DNA of 64,000 bases, from NCBI GenBank assembly GCA_963816435.1, contig CAWFKS010000009.1, positions 1 to 64,000 of the forward strand, read 5' to 3'. A model generated the notes under the pieces. It had not been told where the DNA came from and did no database searches. It saw only the letters and a program-made list of their open reading frames with translations. The translations under genes and the position numbers were made by a program. The stretch's first letter is position 1. Every line of letters begins with the position of its first letter. The stretch is from CAWFKS01 sp963816435 (GTDB lineage Bacteria > Pseudomonadota > Alphaproteobacteria > Rhizobiales > Rhizobiaceae). Positions 8,732-17,731 of this stretch are shown in pieces.

Positions 8732-9121
8732 TCAGTCCAGCGTGTAGAGATAGTTGGTGATCGCCTGCGCCTGGTCTTCGGTGAGGTCCATGTCGGGCAT
8801 GGCGTTGCCCGGCACGATCGCCTGCGGATGCTGCAGCCACGTCACCATGTTGTCGGGCGTGTTGCGCAGCACGCCGGCGATGAAGATGCGCCGACTCATG
8901 TGATCGAGCGGCGGGCCGACGAGCCCGTCGGCGTCGCCGATGCCGGGAATGGAATGGCAGCCGCCGCAGCCGACCTGGCGGATGAGCTGCGCGCCGTCCT
9001 CGGCCGTCGACCCGTCGAACGGCACCGCCTTGCCCGCCCCCTGCGGCTGGCAGCCGGCGACCGCCGCGCCGAATGTCGCGAGCGAAATCGTCAGAGCTGC
9101 GGCACGTATCAACTTTCGCAT
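8732..9121 (-). CDS. cytochrome c, small membrane-anchored
   Basis: The 129-residue protein has a lipoprotein-like signal (A-G-C at residue about 23) and one heme-binding C-G-G-C-H at about residues 52-56. A C-terminal Met ligand candidate lies in N-A-M-P-D-M-D. It is the last gene of the oxidase cluster and its start overlaps the preceding gene by 13 bp. It probably carries electrons to the oxidase, or is a loosely bound oxidase subunit. Confidence 0.85.
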   Translation of the reverse strand: MRKLIRAAALTISLATFGAAVAGCQPQGAGKAVPFDGSTAEDGAQLIRQVGCGGCHSIPGIGDADGLVGPPLDHMSRRIFIAGVLRNTPDNMVTWLQHPQAIVPGNAMPDMDLTEDQAQAITNYLYTLD

Positions 9122-9558
9122 AGTCCTATCCAGAATACCGAGACGGTGTTGAAGCCGATCGCCAGCAGGAAGAGGACGTTGGCGAAGATGCCCCAGATCG
9201 CCATGAAGCGCGTGCGCCCTTCGCCGGCGTCGACCATGCCGTGCACGTCCCCCTTCTCCATGCGGTGCGTCCGGTTGAGGTTGCGCCAGGAAACGGCAAG
9301 CGAGGCGGCTGCGACCAGCAGCGCCAAGATATTGATGACGACCTCGGCGACCTGAGCCCATTCCGGCCCCGCGGGAAGCGATTTCGGACCGTCGCCGACG
9401 GCGCAGGCGGCACCTCCCAGTGCGGCCAGAAGCCCGAGTTCGACGCTCCATGCCACCGCACCGCCGACAAGTCCGAACAGCAGCCACCAGCCGCCGATGC
9501 GGCCGCGGTCGGGAGCGGGATGGCCGATGTCGAAGCCTGTTTCATGGGTAGCCGGCAT
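9109..9558 (-). CDS. small oxidase-cluster membrane protein, CoxP-like
   Basis: The 149-residue protein has about four hydrophobic segments and no recognisable redox motif. It follows subunit III by 3 bp and overlaps the cytochrome c gene. Its place, size and order match the last gene (coxP) of the coxMNOP alternative oxidase cluster of bradyrhizobia, whose product is described as a subunit III-related piece. The assignment rests on context more than on sequence. Confidence 0.65.
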   Translation of the reverse strand: MPATHETGFDIGHPAPDRGRIGGWWLLFGLVGGAVAWSVELGLLAALGGAACAVGDGPKSLPAGPEWAQVAEVVINILALLVAAASLAVSWRNLNRTHRMEKGDVHGMVDAGEGRTRFMAIWGIFANVLFLLAIGFNTVSVFWIGLCES

Positions 9559-9561
9559 GGT

Positions 9562-10186
9562 TCACCCCAGTCCCAGATGTGGCGTCACGTAGAAGGTGAA
9601 GAACACGGTCAGCCACACGGCATCGACGAAGTGCCAGTAGATGATGCCGATGCTGACCGGCGCGGTCCGTCCCGGCCCGAAATAGCCGAGCGCGCTCCAC
9701 ACCGTGAGCGCCAGAAGGATGACCAGTCCGGCGACCACATGCGCCATGTGGAAGCCGGTCACGATGAAATAGAGCGAGCTGTACGAGGTGGACGACAGCG
9801 TGAACGGCTTGTCCATCCACTCGAAATACTGGACCACCACGAAGATGGCGCCGAGCACGATGCCGACCACGAGGCCGAGCACCAGCCGCAGCCTGGAGTT
9901 GCGGTGCAGTGCCGCGCTCGGCGAACCAGACCGCCACGGAGGACAACAGCAGGATGATGGTGTCGGGCCCGGAAAGCCGGAATGACGGCAGTTCGTTCGG
10001 CAGCCACGGCCGGCCGTTCTGGATCGCGAAATAGTAGTAGGTGAACAGCAGGTAGCCGAACAGGAACGTCTCGGTGAGGATAAGCGTCATCATTCCCCAC
10101 CAGCCGGAGGCGCGCCGCCCGACGGCTCCCGTCGCGAGCTCTCCGATCCGAAGCTCGGTGTCGGCGTTGCTCGTCACGTCAGCCAT
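9562..10186 (-). CDS. coxO: cytochrome c oxidase subunit III (one frameshift)
   Basis: The reconstructed product of about 208 residues has five membrane segments and the subunit III pattern: W-G-M-M-T-L-I-L-T-E-T-F-L-F at the start, Q-Y-F-E-W in the middle, and T-G-F-H-M-A-H-V and Y-W-H-F-V-D-A-V-W at the end. The frame breaks near 9912, after the A-E-R-G motif. The two halves are intact in different frames, so an indel error is likely. It overlaps subunit I by 8 bp. The symbol follows the coxMNOP order; ctaE is the general name. Confidence 0.85.
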
Positions 10187-12128
10187 GGGCGTTCTTCTCC
10201 ACCTTCTGTCCGAGATCGGCGCGGGGCCACAGCCAGAACAGTAACCCGACGAAGACGCCCGCGCCGCCGAGCGCCGCCAGCCACCACATCGCCAGCAGCA
10301 ATCCGGTGAAGCCCACCGTCATGGCGATGGTGACGATGAAGGGCCACGGGTCGTCCTCCGGCATCTTCAGGATCAGGTCCGGCTCGGCGTCGATCGCGGT
10401 GGTGGCGATGGTTTCCTTGCCGTGATCAAGGACGATGCCGCGGTCGATCGACGAGTGTCCGGTGCCTTCCTGCAGGCGGTCCTCCCAGAGCGGATGGCGG
10501 CTGGCGACCACCGGCACGACCGGGAAGTTGTAGGGCGGCGGCGGCGACGTCGTCGCCCATTCGAGCGTCGGCCCATCCCATGGATTGGGACCCGCGATGC
10601 GACCGTTTCGGCGGCTCACCCACACGTTGATCAGCGTGAGCAGGATGCCGATCGCCAGGATGAACGCGCCGATCGAGGTGATCAGGTTGACCGTGCTCCA
10701 GCCAATGCCGGCCGGATAGGTATAGATGCGCCGCGGCATGCCGAGCAGTCCGGTCCAGTGCATCGGCAGGAAGCCGAGATTGAAGCCGAAGAACGTCGTC
10801 CAGAAGCTCCAGCGCCCGAGCCCCTCGTTGAGCAGGCGGCCGGTCATCTTGGGAAACCAGAGATAGAGCCCGCCGAGCACGCCGAACAGGTTGATGCCGA
10901 TCAGCACGTAGTGGATGTGGCCGACCACGAAATAGGTATCGTGAAGCTGGAAATCGGCCGGCACCGCCGCAGTCATAACGCCCGATACGCCACCGATCAC
11001 GAACATCGCGATGAAGGACGCGAAATACAGGAAGGCGGTGGTGATCACCGGCCGGCCGGCCCAGATCGTCGCGATCCACGCGAACACCGCGACCGCGCTC
11101 GGAATGGTGATGATGAAGGAGGCGCCGGAGAAGAACGACAGCGCCATGAACGGCAGGCCGGTCGCGAACATGTGGTGCACCCACACGCCGAAGCCCAGCA
11201 CCATCGTGGTGATCGTGCCGAGAACGACCAGCGTGTAGCCGACCAGCGGCCGCCGGCAGAAGATCGGCAATCCGTCCGACACCATGCCCATCGCCGGCAG
11301 CACGATCACGTAGACCCACGGGTGGGCGAATATCCAGAACAGGTGCTGCCACAGAAGCGGCTTGCCGCCCTCCGTGGCGGCGTAGAAATGCGTGCCGAAC
11401 TGCCGGTCCATCCACAGCAGGAAGAAGGCGAGGCTCACCGCCGGCACCGCCAGCAGGTTGCCGACCGACACGGTGGTCGTGCCCCACACGAGGATCGGGA
11501 TGCGGTTGAGCGACATTCCGGGCGCGCGGGTGCGCAGCAGCGTGATGACGAAATTGGCTGAGCCGACCGTCGTCGAGATGCCGAGGAAGATCATGCCCAG
11601 CGCGTAGAAATCCATGTTCGGGCCGGGATTGAACGGCTTCAGCGAATACGGCGCGTAGTTGAACCAGCCGTCGTCAGGCGCCGCCCCGACGAGGAAGCTC
11701 GAATAGATGAACAGGCCCGATGCCAGGTAGATCCAGTAGGAGAACGCGTTGAGGCGCGGAAACGCCATGTCGCGGGAACCCAGAACCAGCGGGAAGAGAT
11801 AATTCGAGAATCCCGACAGGATCGGCAACGCGTAGAGGAAGATCATCGTGATGCCGTGCATCGAGAAGAGCTGGTTGTAGACCTCCGGCGAAAGGACGCG
11901 CATTTCCGGCTGCGCCAGCTGGATGCGCATGATCAGCGCCTCGATGCCGCCTATGACCAGGAAGGCGAAGGCGGTGACGATGTAGCGAATGCCGATCTGC
12001 TTGTGGTCGACCGAGGCGATGACACCGAAGAGACCCGGCTTGGTCTCCCACATCTTGTCGAGCTTCTCGCGCAACGCGTCGGTGACGTTGTCGACCTTGG
12101 GTGTTCGTGAATATTCCGCCAGTGACAT
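10179..12128 (-). CDS. coxN: cytochrome c oxidase subunit I, alternative type
   Basis: The 649-residue protein is the heme-copper catalytic subunit. Heme and CuB ligands are all present: H91 (F-S-M-H-G), H269 with Y273 (A-H-P-W-V-Y), H318-H319 (V-H-H-M-F), H404 and H406 (G-H-I-H-Y). The D-channel entry Asp is kept (D120 in S-R-D-M-A-F-P-R). Two usual proton-channel residues are not: the H-P-E-V-Y glutamate is W271, and the K-channel lysine position (T-G-I-K-V-F in standard enzymes) is A347. This resembles the alternative coxN-type oxidases. The C-terminal 150 residues add extra helices. It starts 9 bp after subunit II, as part of the xox-to-oxidase array. Confidence 0.93.
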   Translation of the reverse strand: MSLAEYSRTPKVDNVTDALREKLDKMWETKPGLFGVIASVDHKQIGIRYIVTAFAFLVIGGIEALIMRIQLAQPEMRVLSPEVYNQLFSMHGITMIFLYALPILSGFSNYLFPLVLGSRDMAFPRLNAFSYWIYLASGLFIYSSFLVGAAPDDGWFNYAPYSLKPFNPGPNMDFYALGMIFLGISTTVGSANFVITLLRTRAPGMSLNRIPILVWGTTTVSVGNLLAVPAVSLAFFLLWMDRQFGTHFYAATEGGKPLLWQHLFWIFAHPWVYVIVLPAMGMVSDGLPIFCRRPLVGYTLVVLGTITTMVLGFGVWVHHMFATGLPFMALSFFSGASFIITIPSAVAVFAWIATIWAGRPVITTAFLYFASFIAMFVIGGVSGVMTAAVPADFQLHDTYFVVGHIHYVLIGINLFGVLGGLYLWFPKMTGRLLNEGLGRWSFWTTFFGFNLGFLPMHWTGLLGMPRRIYTYPAGIGWSTVNLITSIGAFILAIGILLTLINVWVSRRNGRIAGPNPWDGPTLEWATTSPPPPYNFPVVPVVASRHPLWEDRLQEGTGHSSIDRGIVLDHGKETIATTAIDAEPDLILKMPEDDPWPFIVTIAMTVGFTGLLLAMWWLAALGGAGVFVGLLFWLWPRADLGQKVEKNAHG

Positions 12129-12137
12129 TGCCCCCTC

Positions 12138-13199
12138 CTACTGCAGCGTCACGAGGTAGTCGCGGATCGCCGAAAGCTGCGGCCCCGACATGTCGAGCCG
12201 CGGCATCTTGTTGCCGGGCTTGATGTGCTGCGGGTCCGCTATCCAGGCCGACAGGTTGGCCTTGGTATTGGGCAGCGTGTTCGCCGCGATGGTCGTGCGG
12301 TTCATCAGATGCGTCAGTTCCGGCCCGACGCGTCCGCCGGCCGGCGTGCCGCGAACCGTGTGGCAGACGCCGCACTGAAGCAGGAACTGGTCGTGCCCGG
12401 CCTTGGCCGACGCGGTCTGCGGCGCCGGGGCTCCTTCGAGCTGATGATCCCACCAGTCCTGGAAGTCGCGCGGCGAGTCGGCGAACAGCTTCATGGCCAT
12501 GTGCGCATGCTGCTTGCCGCAATATTCCGCGCACTGGCCGCGATAGACGCCCGCCTTGTTGGCTTCGATCCACGTCTCGTTGGTGCGCCCCGGTATCAGG
12601 TCGGTCTTGCCCGACAGCGCCGGCACCCAGAACGAGTGGATGACGTCGGCCGACTTCAGCACCACGGGCACGGACAGGCCGACCGGAATATGGATCTCGT
12701 TGGCGGTCTCGAAGATGCGGGACGGATCGTCGCTGACGTAGCGGACCTCCCACCACCACTGATGTCCCACCACCTCGATATGGAAATCGGCGGTGTTGGC
12801 CGGCTTGCTGATCGCCACCATCGTGGTCATCGTCCACACCACGTAGCCCGCCAGGATGATCGAGGTCAGAACCAGCCCGCCATAGATCCACGGCAGGCCG
12901 CTCTCGCCGCGGCCGAGCGGGATGTCGCCTTCGGGCGCGTGGCCCGCCCTGCTGCGGCGCGTGAACACCGCGATCAGCAGGAGAACGCAGATGATGACCA
13001 CCACCGCGATGGCGAGGATGAGCAGGCCCCAGGTCAGCGGAAGGATCGACTGGGCCCGGCTGCCGAAGGCCTGCAGGTAGTACATCGGCCGCGCCAGCTC
13101 GCCGCTCTCGGCCGCACCCGCCGGCGCGGCGGCCAGCAACAGCGCCGCCACGGAAAGCGGCAACGTCCCTGCCCTCCCTGTCGTGCCGCGAAGCAGCAT
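12138..13199 (-). CDS. coxM: cytochrome c oxidase subunit II with fused cytochrome c domain
   Basis: The 353-residue protein has a signal segment, two membrane helices and a periplasmic CuA domain. CuA ligands appear as H in V-I-H-S-F-W and C-A-E-Y-C-G-K-Q-H-A-H-M. A fused heme-c domain follows, with C-G-V-C-H and a late Met ligand in N-K-M-P-R-L. The fusion is typical of caa3-type and CoxM-type oxidases, so electrons can enter through the fused heme. ATG at 13199 is used; an upstream GTG at 13223 would add 8 residues. The XoxG cytochrome gene ends 42 bp upstream on the same strand. Confidence 0.92.
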   Translation of the reverse strand: MLLRGTTGRAGTLPLSVAALLLAAAPAGAAESGELARPMYYLQAFGSRAQSILPLTWGLLILAIAVVVIICVLLLIAVFTRRSRAGHAPEGDIPLGRGESGLPWIYGGLVLTSIILAGYVVWTMTTMVAISKPANTADFHIEVVGHQWWWEVRYVSDDPSRIFETANEIHIPVGLSVPVVLKSADVIHSFWVPALSGKTDLIPGRTNETWIEANKAGVYRGQCAEYCGKQHAHMAMKLFADSPRDFQDWWDHQLEGAPAPQTASAKAGHDQFLLQCGVCHTVRGTPAGGRVGPELTHLMNRTTIAANTLPNTKANLSAWIADPQHIKPGNKMPRLDMSGPQLSAIRDYLVTLQ

Positions 13200-13241
13200 G
13201 TCCCCTGATCGTCTCCCTGTCACTTTCGCGCGTCCCCGCCC

Positions 13242-13934
13242 CTACTTTTCCGGAGTTTTCACCTTCGCAAACGGCTTCTGCCCGTAGCTGAACGGCTCGG
13301 TGTGCTTCCACGGCTCGGTCGTGGTGATGTATTCGGCGGGAACCTGCTCGATCTTGAAACTGTCGAGCGACACGGTCTTGCCCCAGCTCTTGGCCGAGGG
13401 TTCCTTGCTGATCGAGCCGATATAGGCGACCAGGTCCCAGATGACGTGGTCAGGCAGCCGACCTGCCCAGGAAGGCATGCCCTTGGAGCGGCCCTGCAGG
13501 ATGGTCAGATAGATGTTCTGCGGTTCGCTGCCGAACAGGAACTTGGCGTTGCTGAGCGCCGGCCCCATGCCGCCTGCGCCATTCGCGGCATGGCACCCGA
13601 CGCAGTTGAACTGCACGAAATAGTTCATGCCGCGCGTCACCGCGTCGGGATCGTCGGCGACGGGGTTCTTGATATTCGGCTTCTTCGAGACGCCGCCGAT
13701 CTGCAGGTTCACGACGGGCACGTGCAGCAGCTCGCTGGCCGTCAGGCCGGTCGCCTGGTCGACGCCAACGCCGGTTCCAGGCGCCTTGGCATCCGGCTGG
13801 TCGTCCTGGGCGAACCCGGCACCCGCCGGCAGCAACACCGCAGCGGCGACAGCGGCGGCAAGCATCGTGGCGCCTCGTCGCACGGTTCGCGTTCTCGTCC
13901 TGTCGCGTCTCGGAGCCTGAACTGTCGTCATCAT
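13242..13934 (-). CDS. xoxG: c-type cytochrome, XoxG-like electron acceptor of the methanol dehydrogenase
   Basis: The 230-residue protein has a basic start and signal peptide cleaved near A-Q-D-D (residue 42), then one heme site C111-V-G-C114-H115 in Q-F-N-C-V-G-C-H-A-A-N-G-A-G-G-M-G-P. The G-G-M-G-P after the heme site and the long C-terminal arm fit the cytochrome cL/XoxG class that takes electrons from PQQ methanol dehydrogenases. It lies just after xoxF-xoxJ and just before the oxidase genes. The start ATG-ATG at 13934/13931 follows GAGG; a GTG at 13973 is less likely. Confidence 0.8.
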   Translation of the reverse strand: MMTTVQAPRRDRTRTRTVRRGATMLAAAVAAAVLLPAGAGFAQDDQPDAKAPGTGVGVDQATGLTASELLHVPVVNLQIGGVSKKPNIKNPVADDPDAVTRGMNYFVQFNCVGCHAANGAGGMGPALSNAKFLFGSEPQNIYLTILQGRSKGMPSWAGRLPDHVIWDLVAYIGSISKEPSAKSWGKTVSLDSFKIEQVPAEYITTTEPWKHTEPFSYGQKPFAKVKTPEK

Positions 13935-13980
13935 GCACCTCGTAAGCGGTTCGGCGCAGCGCGCTTGGCGCACGCCACGG

Positions 13981-14806
13981 CTAGACCTGCGGAATCCCGT
14001 AGGAATCCAGCAAATGTCGAATTTCGTCCTGGTGACGCTGGATCACGCCGTCCAACGCCTCCTTGAGCGCGTCATCTCCCTTCCGCACGCCCATGGAGAC
14101 CGAGTACTGGAAGACGAGCGGCAGGTAGGAAACGGTGTCGGTGATCGGCACCACCTTCAGCGGCACCGGCGACGTCCTGGCGAAGTAGCCGGCCAGCGGC
14201 CCCCAGACCGCCGCGACGTCGATCTTGCCGTTCACCACGTCTTCGAGGATGCGCTTGGGCGGGCTGTCCTCGCGGTAGTCACCGTAGATCGTGTAGCCGA
14301 CGACATTGTCGACGATACCCCGCATGCCCAGTGCATGCGCGGGCGGCGTATTGGACCCGTCGTCGCCGATCAGGTGCACGCCTATCCTGAGCTTCTTCAG
14401 CTCCGGCGCGTTCATCGAGCTGAAGTCGTAACCCTTGTCCGCCCGCGACACGAAGACGTAGGTCGAGCGATAGTAGGGCCGCGTCGTCGAAAGCATGTCC
14501 ATGTGCGGCACGCCCATGACGACGTCGCACTTGTAGGCCTTCAGCGTCTGGCGGAGGAAGCCCCGGCGCTGCGCGTGCCAGGCATAGGTGACCGTCTTGT
14601 GGAGGTCCCGCGCCACGAGATCGGCGAGCTTGTTCTCGAAGCCCTCGCCGCGCTCATTGGAGAACGGCAGATTGTTGGGGTCGGAGCAGACCCGCAGGGT
14701 CGTCTGGCCGTGCTCGCTGGCCGAAGGCGCGGCGGCGGCCGTGAGCAGGCCGACCGCGGCGATCGCCAGCAGCGATGATCTTCAGGCGATCAGTCAGGCG
14801 AGACAT
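13981..14806 (-). CDS. xoxJ: XoxJ/MxaJ-like periplasmic binding protein (one frameshift)
   Basis: The product is a solute-binding-protein-fold protein of about 274 residues found with quinoprotein dehydrogenases. After the signal peptide it reads L-R-V-C-S-D-P-N-N-L-P-F-S-N and E-N-K-L-A-D-L-V-A-R-D-L, standard for the family, then Y-A-W-x-A-Q-R-R-G-F-L-R-x-T-L and C-D-V-V-M-G-V-P. XoxJ is thought to help mature or activate XoxF. The frame shifts inside the signal peptide near 14776; the start overlaps the xoxF stop by 17 bp, so translational coupling is likely. The rest of the protein is intact. Confidence 0.82.
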
Positions 14807-16841
14807 TCTCGTCCTCCGCCGGAGCCTGCGTCGCCGAATCCGGCGCCTCCTGCACCTTCTTGTCGGTAACCACGCCCGGAATGCTTTGGTCGGCCGCGGT
14901 GTTGGCGGCGCCGTTCTCGTCGCCCGCCGCCTGCTTCTGCGGGGCCGTCGCATCGTCCTGGGGGCTGCTGTCGCCCGCGGAAGCCTGCTTGGCCACGTCC
15001 TCAGGCAGCGCGAAGACCAGCAGCGTCGAGCCGCCGTTGGTGTAGGCGGGAAGGTCCTGCGTGGCGCCGATGAAGCCCAGCGCACCGTTCCTGACGCGCG
15101 GATCGAGCTCGGCGACCGCGATCGCACCCGACCAGCCGCCGACGCCCGACAGGATGGCGACGTACTGGCGTCCGTCGCTGCCCTTGTAGGTGACCGGCTG
15201 GCCGATGAAGCCGGACGGCGCGCGGAACTTCCAGATCACCTTGCCGGTCTTGGCGTTCACCGCCTTGAACCAGCGATCCATCGTTCCGTAGAAGGCGACG
15301 TTCCCGGCCGTCACCACGGTGCCGCTCCACACCGGGAAGTTCTCGTGGATACCCCAGACCTTCTTCTGCTTGACCGGGTCCCAGGCCATGAACTCGCCGC
15401 GGTAGCCGTCGCCGGGACCGGCGAACATGTCCGCCGTCGCGCCGAGATAGGGCGTGCCGGCGATGTAGCCGACCTCGGCGGTCTTCATGTTCATGCAGAT
15501 GTGCTGGTGCGGCACGTAGAGCAGCTTGGTCTTCGGCGAATAGGCGGTCGGCTGCCAGTCCTTGGCGCCCGGCGCGGCGGGACAGATGTCCTCGACCACC
15601 TTGCCCAGCACCGGATCCTTGTCCTTGTTCGGCTTGATGCGGCCGGTCTTCATGTCGACGCCGAGATAGGCGGTCACGTCGTCATAGGCCTTGGCCGACA
15701 CCAGTTTGCCGTTGGTGCGGTCGATCACGTACATGTAGCCGGTGCGGCCGGGCCGGATGAGCAGCTTGCGCATCTTGCCGTCGATCTCGAGGTCCAGCAG
15801 CATCACCTCGTTGATGCTGTCATGGTCCCACAGATCATGCGGCGAGGTCTGGTAGGCCCACTTCGCCATGCCGGTGTCCGGATCGCGGGCGAAGATCGTC
15901 GTGGTCCAGAGGTTGTCGCCGGGACGCTGGTTGGAGTTCCACGGGCCGGGATTGCCGGTACCGTAGTAGATCAGGTTCAACTCCGGATCGTAGGAAATCC
16001 AGCCCCAGACGGTGCCGCCGCCGATCTTCCAGCGATCGGCGGGCCAGGTCTTCACGCCGAGATCCTTGCCCTTCATCCAGTCGTAGGGCGCCTGGAAATC
16101 GTCGCCGATCAGCACGTCCTTGTCCGGCCCGGTCGAATAGGCCCGCCAGACGATGTCGCCGGTGTTCTCGTCGAGCGCCGTCAGCCAGCCGCGCACGCCC
16201 ATCTCGCCGCCGGAATTGCCGACGAGCACCTTGCCCTTCACCACCAGCGGCGCCATCGTCATGGTCTCGCCGGTGTTGATGTCGCCGAGCTTGGCGACCC
16301 AGATTTCCTTGCCCGTCTTGGCGTCGACGGCGACCGTGTGATCGTCGAGCGTGTTGTAGAAGATCTTGCCGTTGTCGTAGGCCGCACCGCGATTGACGAC
16401 GTCGCAGCACGCCACGCCGATCGCCGCGCGCTCGGTGGCCGGCTTGTACGTCCACTTGAGGTCGCCGGTCGTCGCGTCGAGCGCGAACAGATTGTTGGGA
16501 TAGGGCCCGACCACGTACATCGTGTTGCCGACGATCAGCGGCGCGGCTTCCTGGCCGCGGTTGACGCCGTCGGAGAACGTCCAGGCAAGCTTCAGCTGGT
16601 CGGCATTGTCGGCAGTGATCTGGTCGAGTTCGCTGTAGCGCGTGGAGTTGTAGTTCTTCGCCGGCATCACCCACTGGGCGGGATCCTTGCTCAGCGAGAC
16701 GAGGTCCTTGTCCGGGCTCTGGTTGTTGTCCTGGGCGGTGGCCGTTGCCCCTGCCATGGCCAGCAGCGCGAGTGCGCCAATCAGTCTTGCAAACGATGTG
16801 GAGGCCTTGCTCGCGACACTCCTCCTCGCGAGACGTTCCAT
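14790..16841 (-). CDS. xoxF: XoxF-type lanthanide-dependent PQQ methanol dehydrogenase
   Basis: The 683-residue periplasmic enzyme oxidises methanol or another primary alcohol with PQQ. The signal peptide ends near A-T-A-Q (residue 37). Diagnostic residues: vicinal disulfide C145-C146, metal ligands E213 and N297, catalytic D339 and, two residues on, D341 in L-W-D-H-D-S-I-N. Calcium-dependent MxaF has Ala and ExaA has Ser at that last position; Asp marks the lanthanide-dependent XoxF class. The W-D/G-D propeller repeats run to about residue 613. A further 70 residues, rich in Ala, Gln, Asp and Glu, form an unusual tail. GGGAG precedes the ATG. It begins 11 bp after the ABC ATPase gene. Confidence 0.94.
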   Translation of the reverse strand: MERLARRSVASKASTSFARLIGALALLAMAGATATAQDNNQSPDKDLVSLSKDPAQWVMPAKNYNSTRYSELDQITADNADQLKLAWTFSDGVNRGQEAAPLIVGNTMYVVGPYPNNLFALDATTGDLKWTYKPATERAAIGVACCDVVNRGAAYDNGKIFYNTLDDHTVAVDAKTGKEIWVAKLGDINTGETMTMAPLVVKGKVLVGNSGGEMGVRGWLTALDENTGDIVWRAYSTGPDKDVLIGDDFQAPYDWMKGKDLGVKTWPADRWKIGGGTVWGWISYDPELNLIYYGTGNPGPWNSNQRPGDNLWTTTIFARDPDTGMAKWAYQTSPHDLWDHDSINEVMLLDLEIDGKMRKLLIRPGRTGYMYVIDRTNGKLVSAKAYDDVTAYLGVDMKTGRIKPNKDKDPVLGKVVEDICPAAPGAKDWQPTAYSPKTKLLYVPHQHICMNMKTAEVGYIAGTPYLGATADMFAGPGDGYRGEFMAWDPVKQKKVWGIHENFPVWSGTVVTAGNVAFYGTMDRWFKAVNAKTGKVIWKFRAPSGFIGQPVTYKGSDGRQYVAILSGVGGWSGAIAVAELDPRVRNGALGFIGATQDLPAYTNGGSTLLVFALPEDVAKQASAGDSSPQDDATAPQKQAAGDENGAANTAADQSIPGVVTDKKVQEAPDSATQAPAEDENVSPD

Positions 16842-16852
16842 GCTCTAGCTCC

Positions 16853-17731
16853 CTATGCCCTCGTGGCTTGCCCATCCGCATGTCTGCCGAAGAACTCCGA
16901 CAGCGGATCTCCAACAACGAGGTTGCCGATTTTGTTCCAGAGGTGCGCCCGCAGCCGGACGAAGCGCTCATCCGACTGAACGGCGATCAGATCGCGCGGC
17001 CTGGGCAGCGGAACGTCATGCGTTTCGAGCACCCTGCCCGGCCGCTCGCCCATCACCGCGACGCGGTCGCCGAGCAGGATTGCCTCCTCGATGGAGTGGG
17101 TCACGAACACCACCGTCGCACGTCGCAGCGACCACAGGCGAAGCAACTCGATCTGCATGAGATGGCGCGTCTGCGCGTCGACGCTGGCAAAGGGCTCGTC
17201 CATCAGGAGGACGTCCGGTTCCGTCACCAAAGCCCTTGCAATCGCTGCTCTTTGGCGCATTCCGCCCGAAAGCTGCGCCGGGTAGGCGTCGGCCACGCCG
17301 CGCAGTCCGACGAGCGCAAGATGCTCGTCGACGCGCGCCCGTCGCTCGGCCGCCGGCACGCCGTGGACGGCCAGCGGGAAGCCGACATTGGCGGCCACGC
17401 TTGCCCACGGCAGCAGCCGGTAGGACTGGAAGACGAAGCCGATCCGCGGCCCCGGGCGCGGCGGCTTGCCCAGCACCTCGACAGAGCCTTCGTCCGGCGC
17501 CAGCAGCCCGCCGATCAGCCTCAGCAGCGTCGTCTTGCCGCACCCCGTCGGGCCGAGCACCGACAGGAACTCGCCGGCGCGCACGTCGAGGCTCACGCCC
17601 CGCACCGCCTCGACGGCCGCGCCCCGACGGCCACTGAAGCGCCTGGCGACCTGGCGCAGGCGGATCGCCTGGTCGGCGCCGCGCACTGTCGGTTCGGCCA
17701 TCGGCCGGTTTGCGCCGAGCTCCATGTTCAT
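16853..17731 (-). CDS. NitT/TauT-type ABC transporter ATP-binding protein
   Basis: The 292-residue ATPase has Walker A G-P-T-G-C-G-K-T-T, the signature L-S-G-G-M-R-Q-R, Walker B V-L-L-M-D-E-P-F and the switch His in V-T-H-S-I-E-E-A. The D-E-P-F-A-S-V-D form and the tail after the nucleotide domain fit the nitrate/sulfonate/taurine family. It overlaps the binding-protein gene by ATGA and ends 11 bp before xoxF, so it is probably cotranscribed with it. Substrate is unknown; its place suggests something needed for the quinoprotein system. Confidence 0.88.
   Translation of the reverse strand: MNMELGANRPMAEPTVRGADQAIRLRQVARRFSGRRGAAVEAVRGVSLDVRAGEFLSVLGPTGCGKTTLLRLIGGLLAPDEGSVEVLGKPPRPGPRIGFVFQSYRLLPWASVAANVGFPLAVHGVPAAERRARVDEHLALVGLRGVADAYPAQLSGGMRQRAAIARALVTEPDVLLMDEPFASVDAQTRHLMQIELLRLWSLRRATVVFVTHSIEEAILLGDRVAVMGERPGRVLETHDVPLPRPRDLIAVQSDERFVRLRAHLWNKIGNLVVGDPLSEFFGRHADGQATRA

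Noticed and set aside
14790..16841. Calcium-dependent MxaF or ethanol-type ExaA dehydrogenase
   Set aside because: The residue two after the catalytic Asp is Asp (D341), not Ala or Ser, and no mxaI-like small subunit gene is nearby.
14775..16979. 734-codon + strand frame opposite xoxF
   Set aside because: Antisense shadow of a highly conserved gene; no start signal and composition dominated by His, Val and Arg. The same applies to the long frames opposite the molybdopterin oxidoreductase (38209-40413) and tig (58854-60233).
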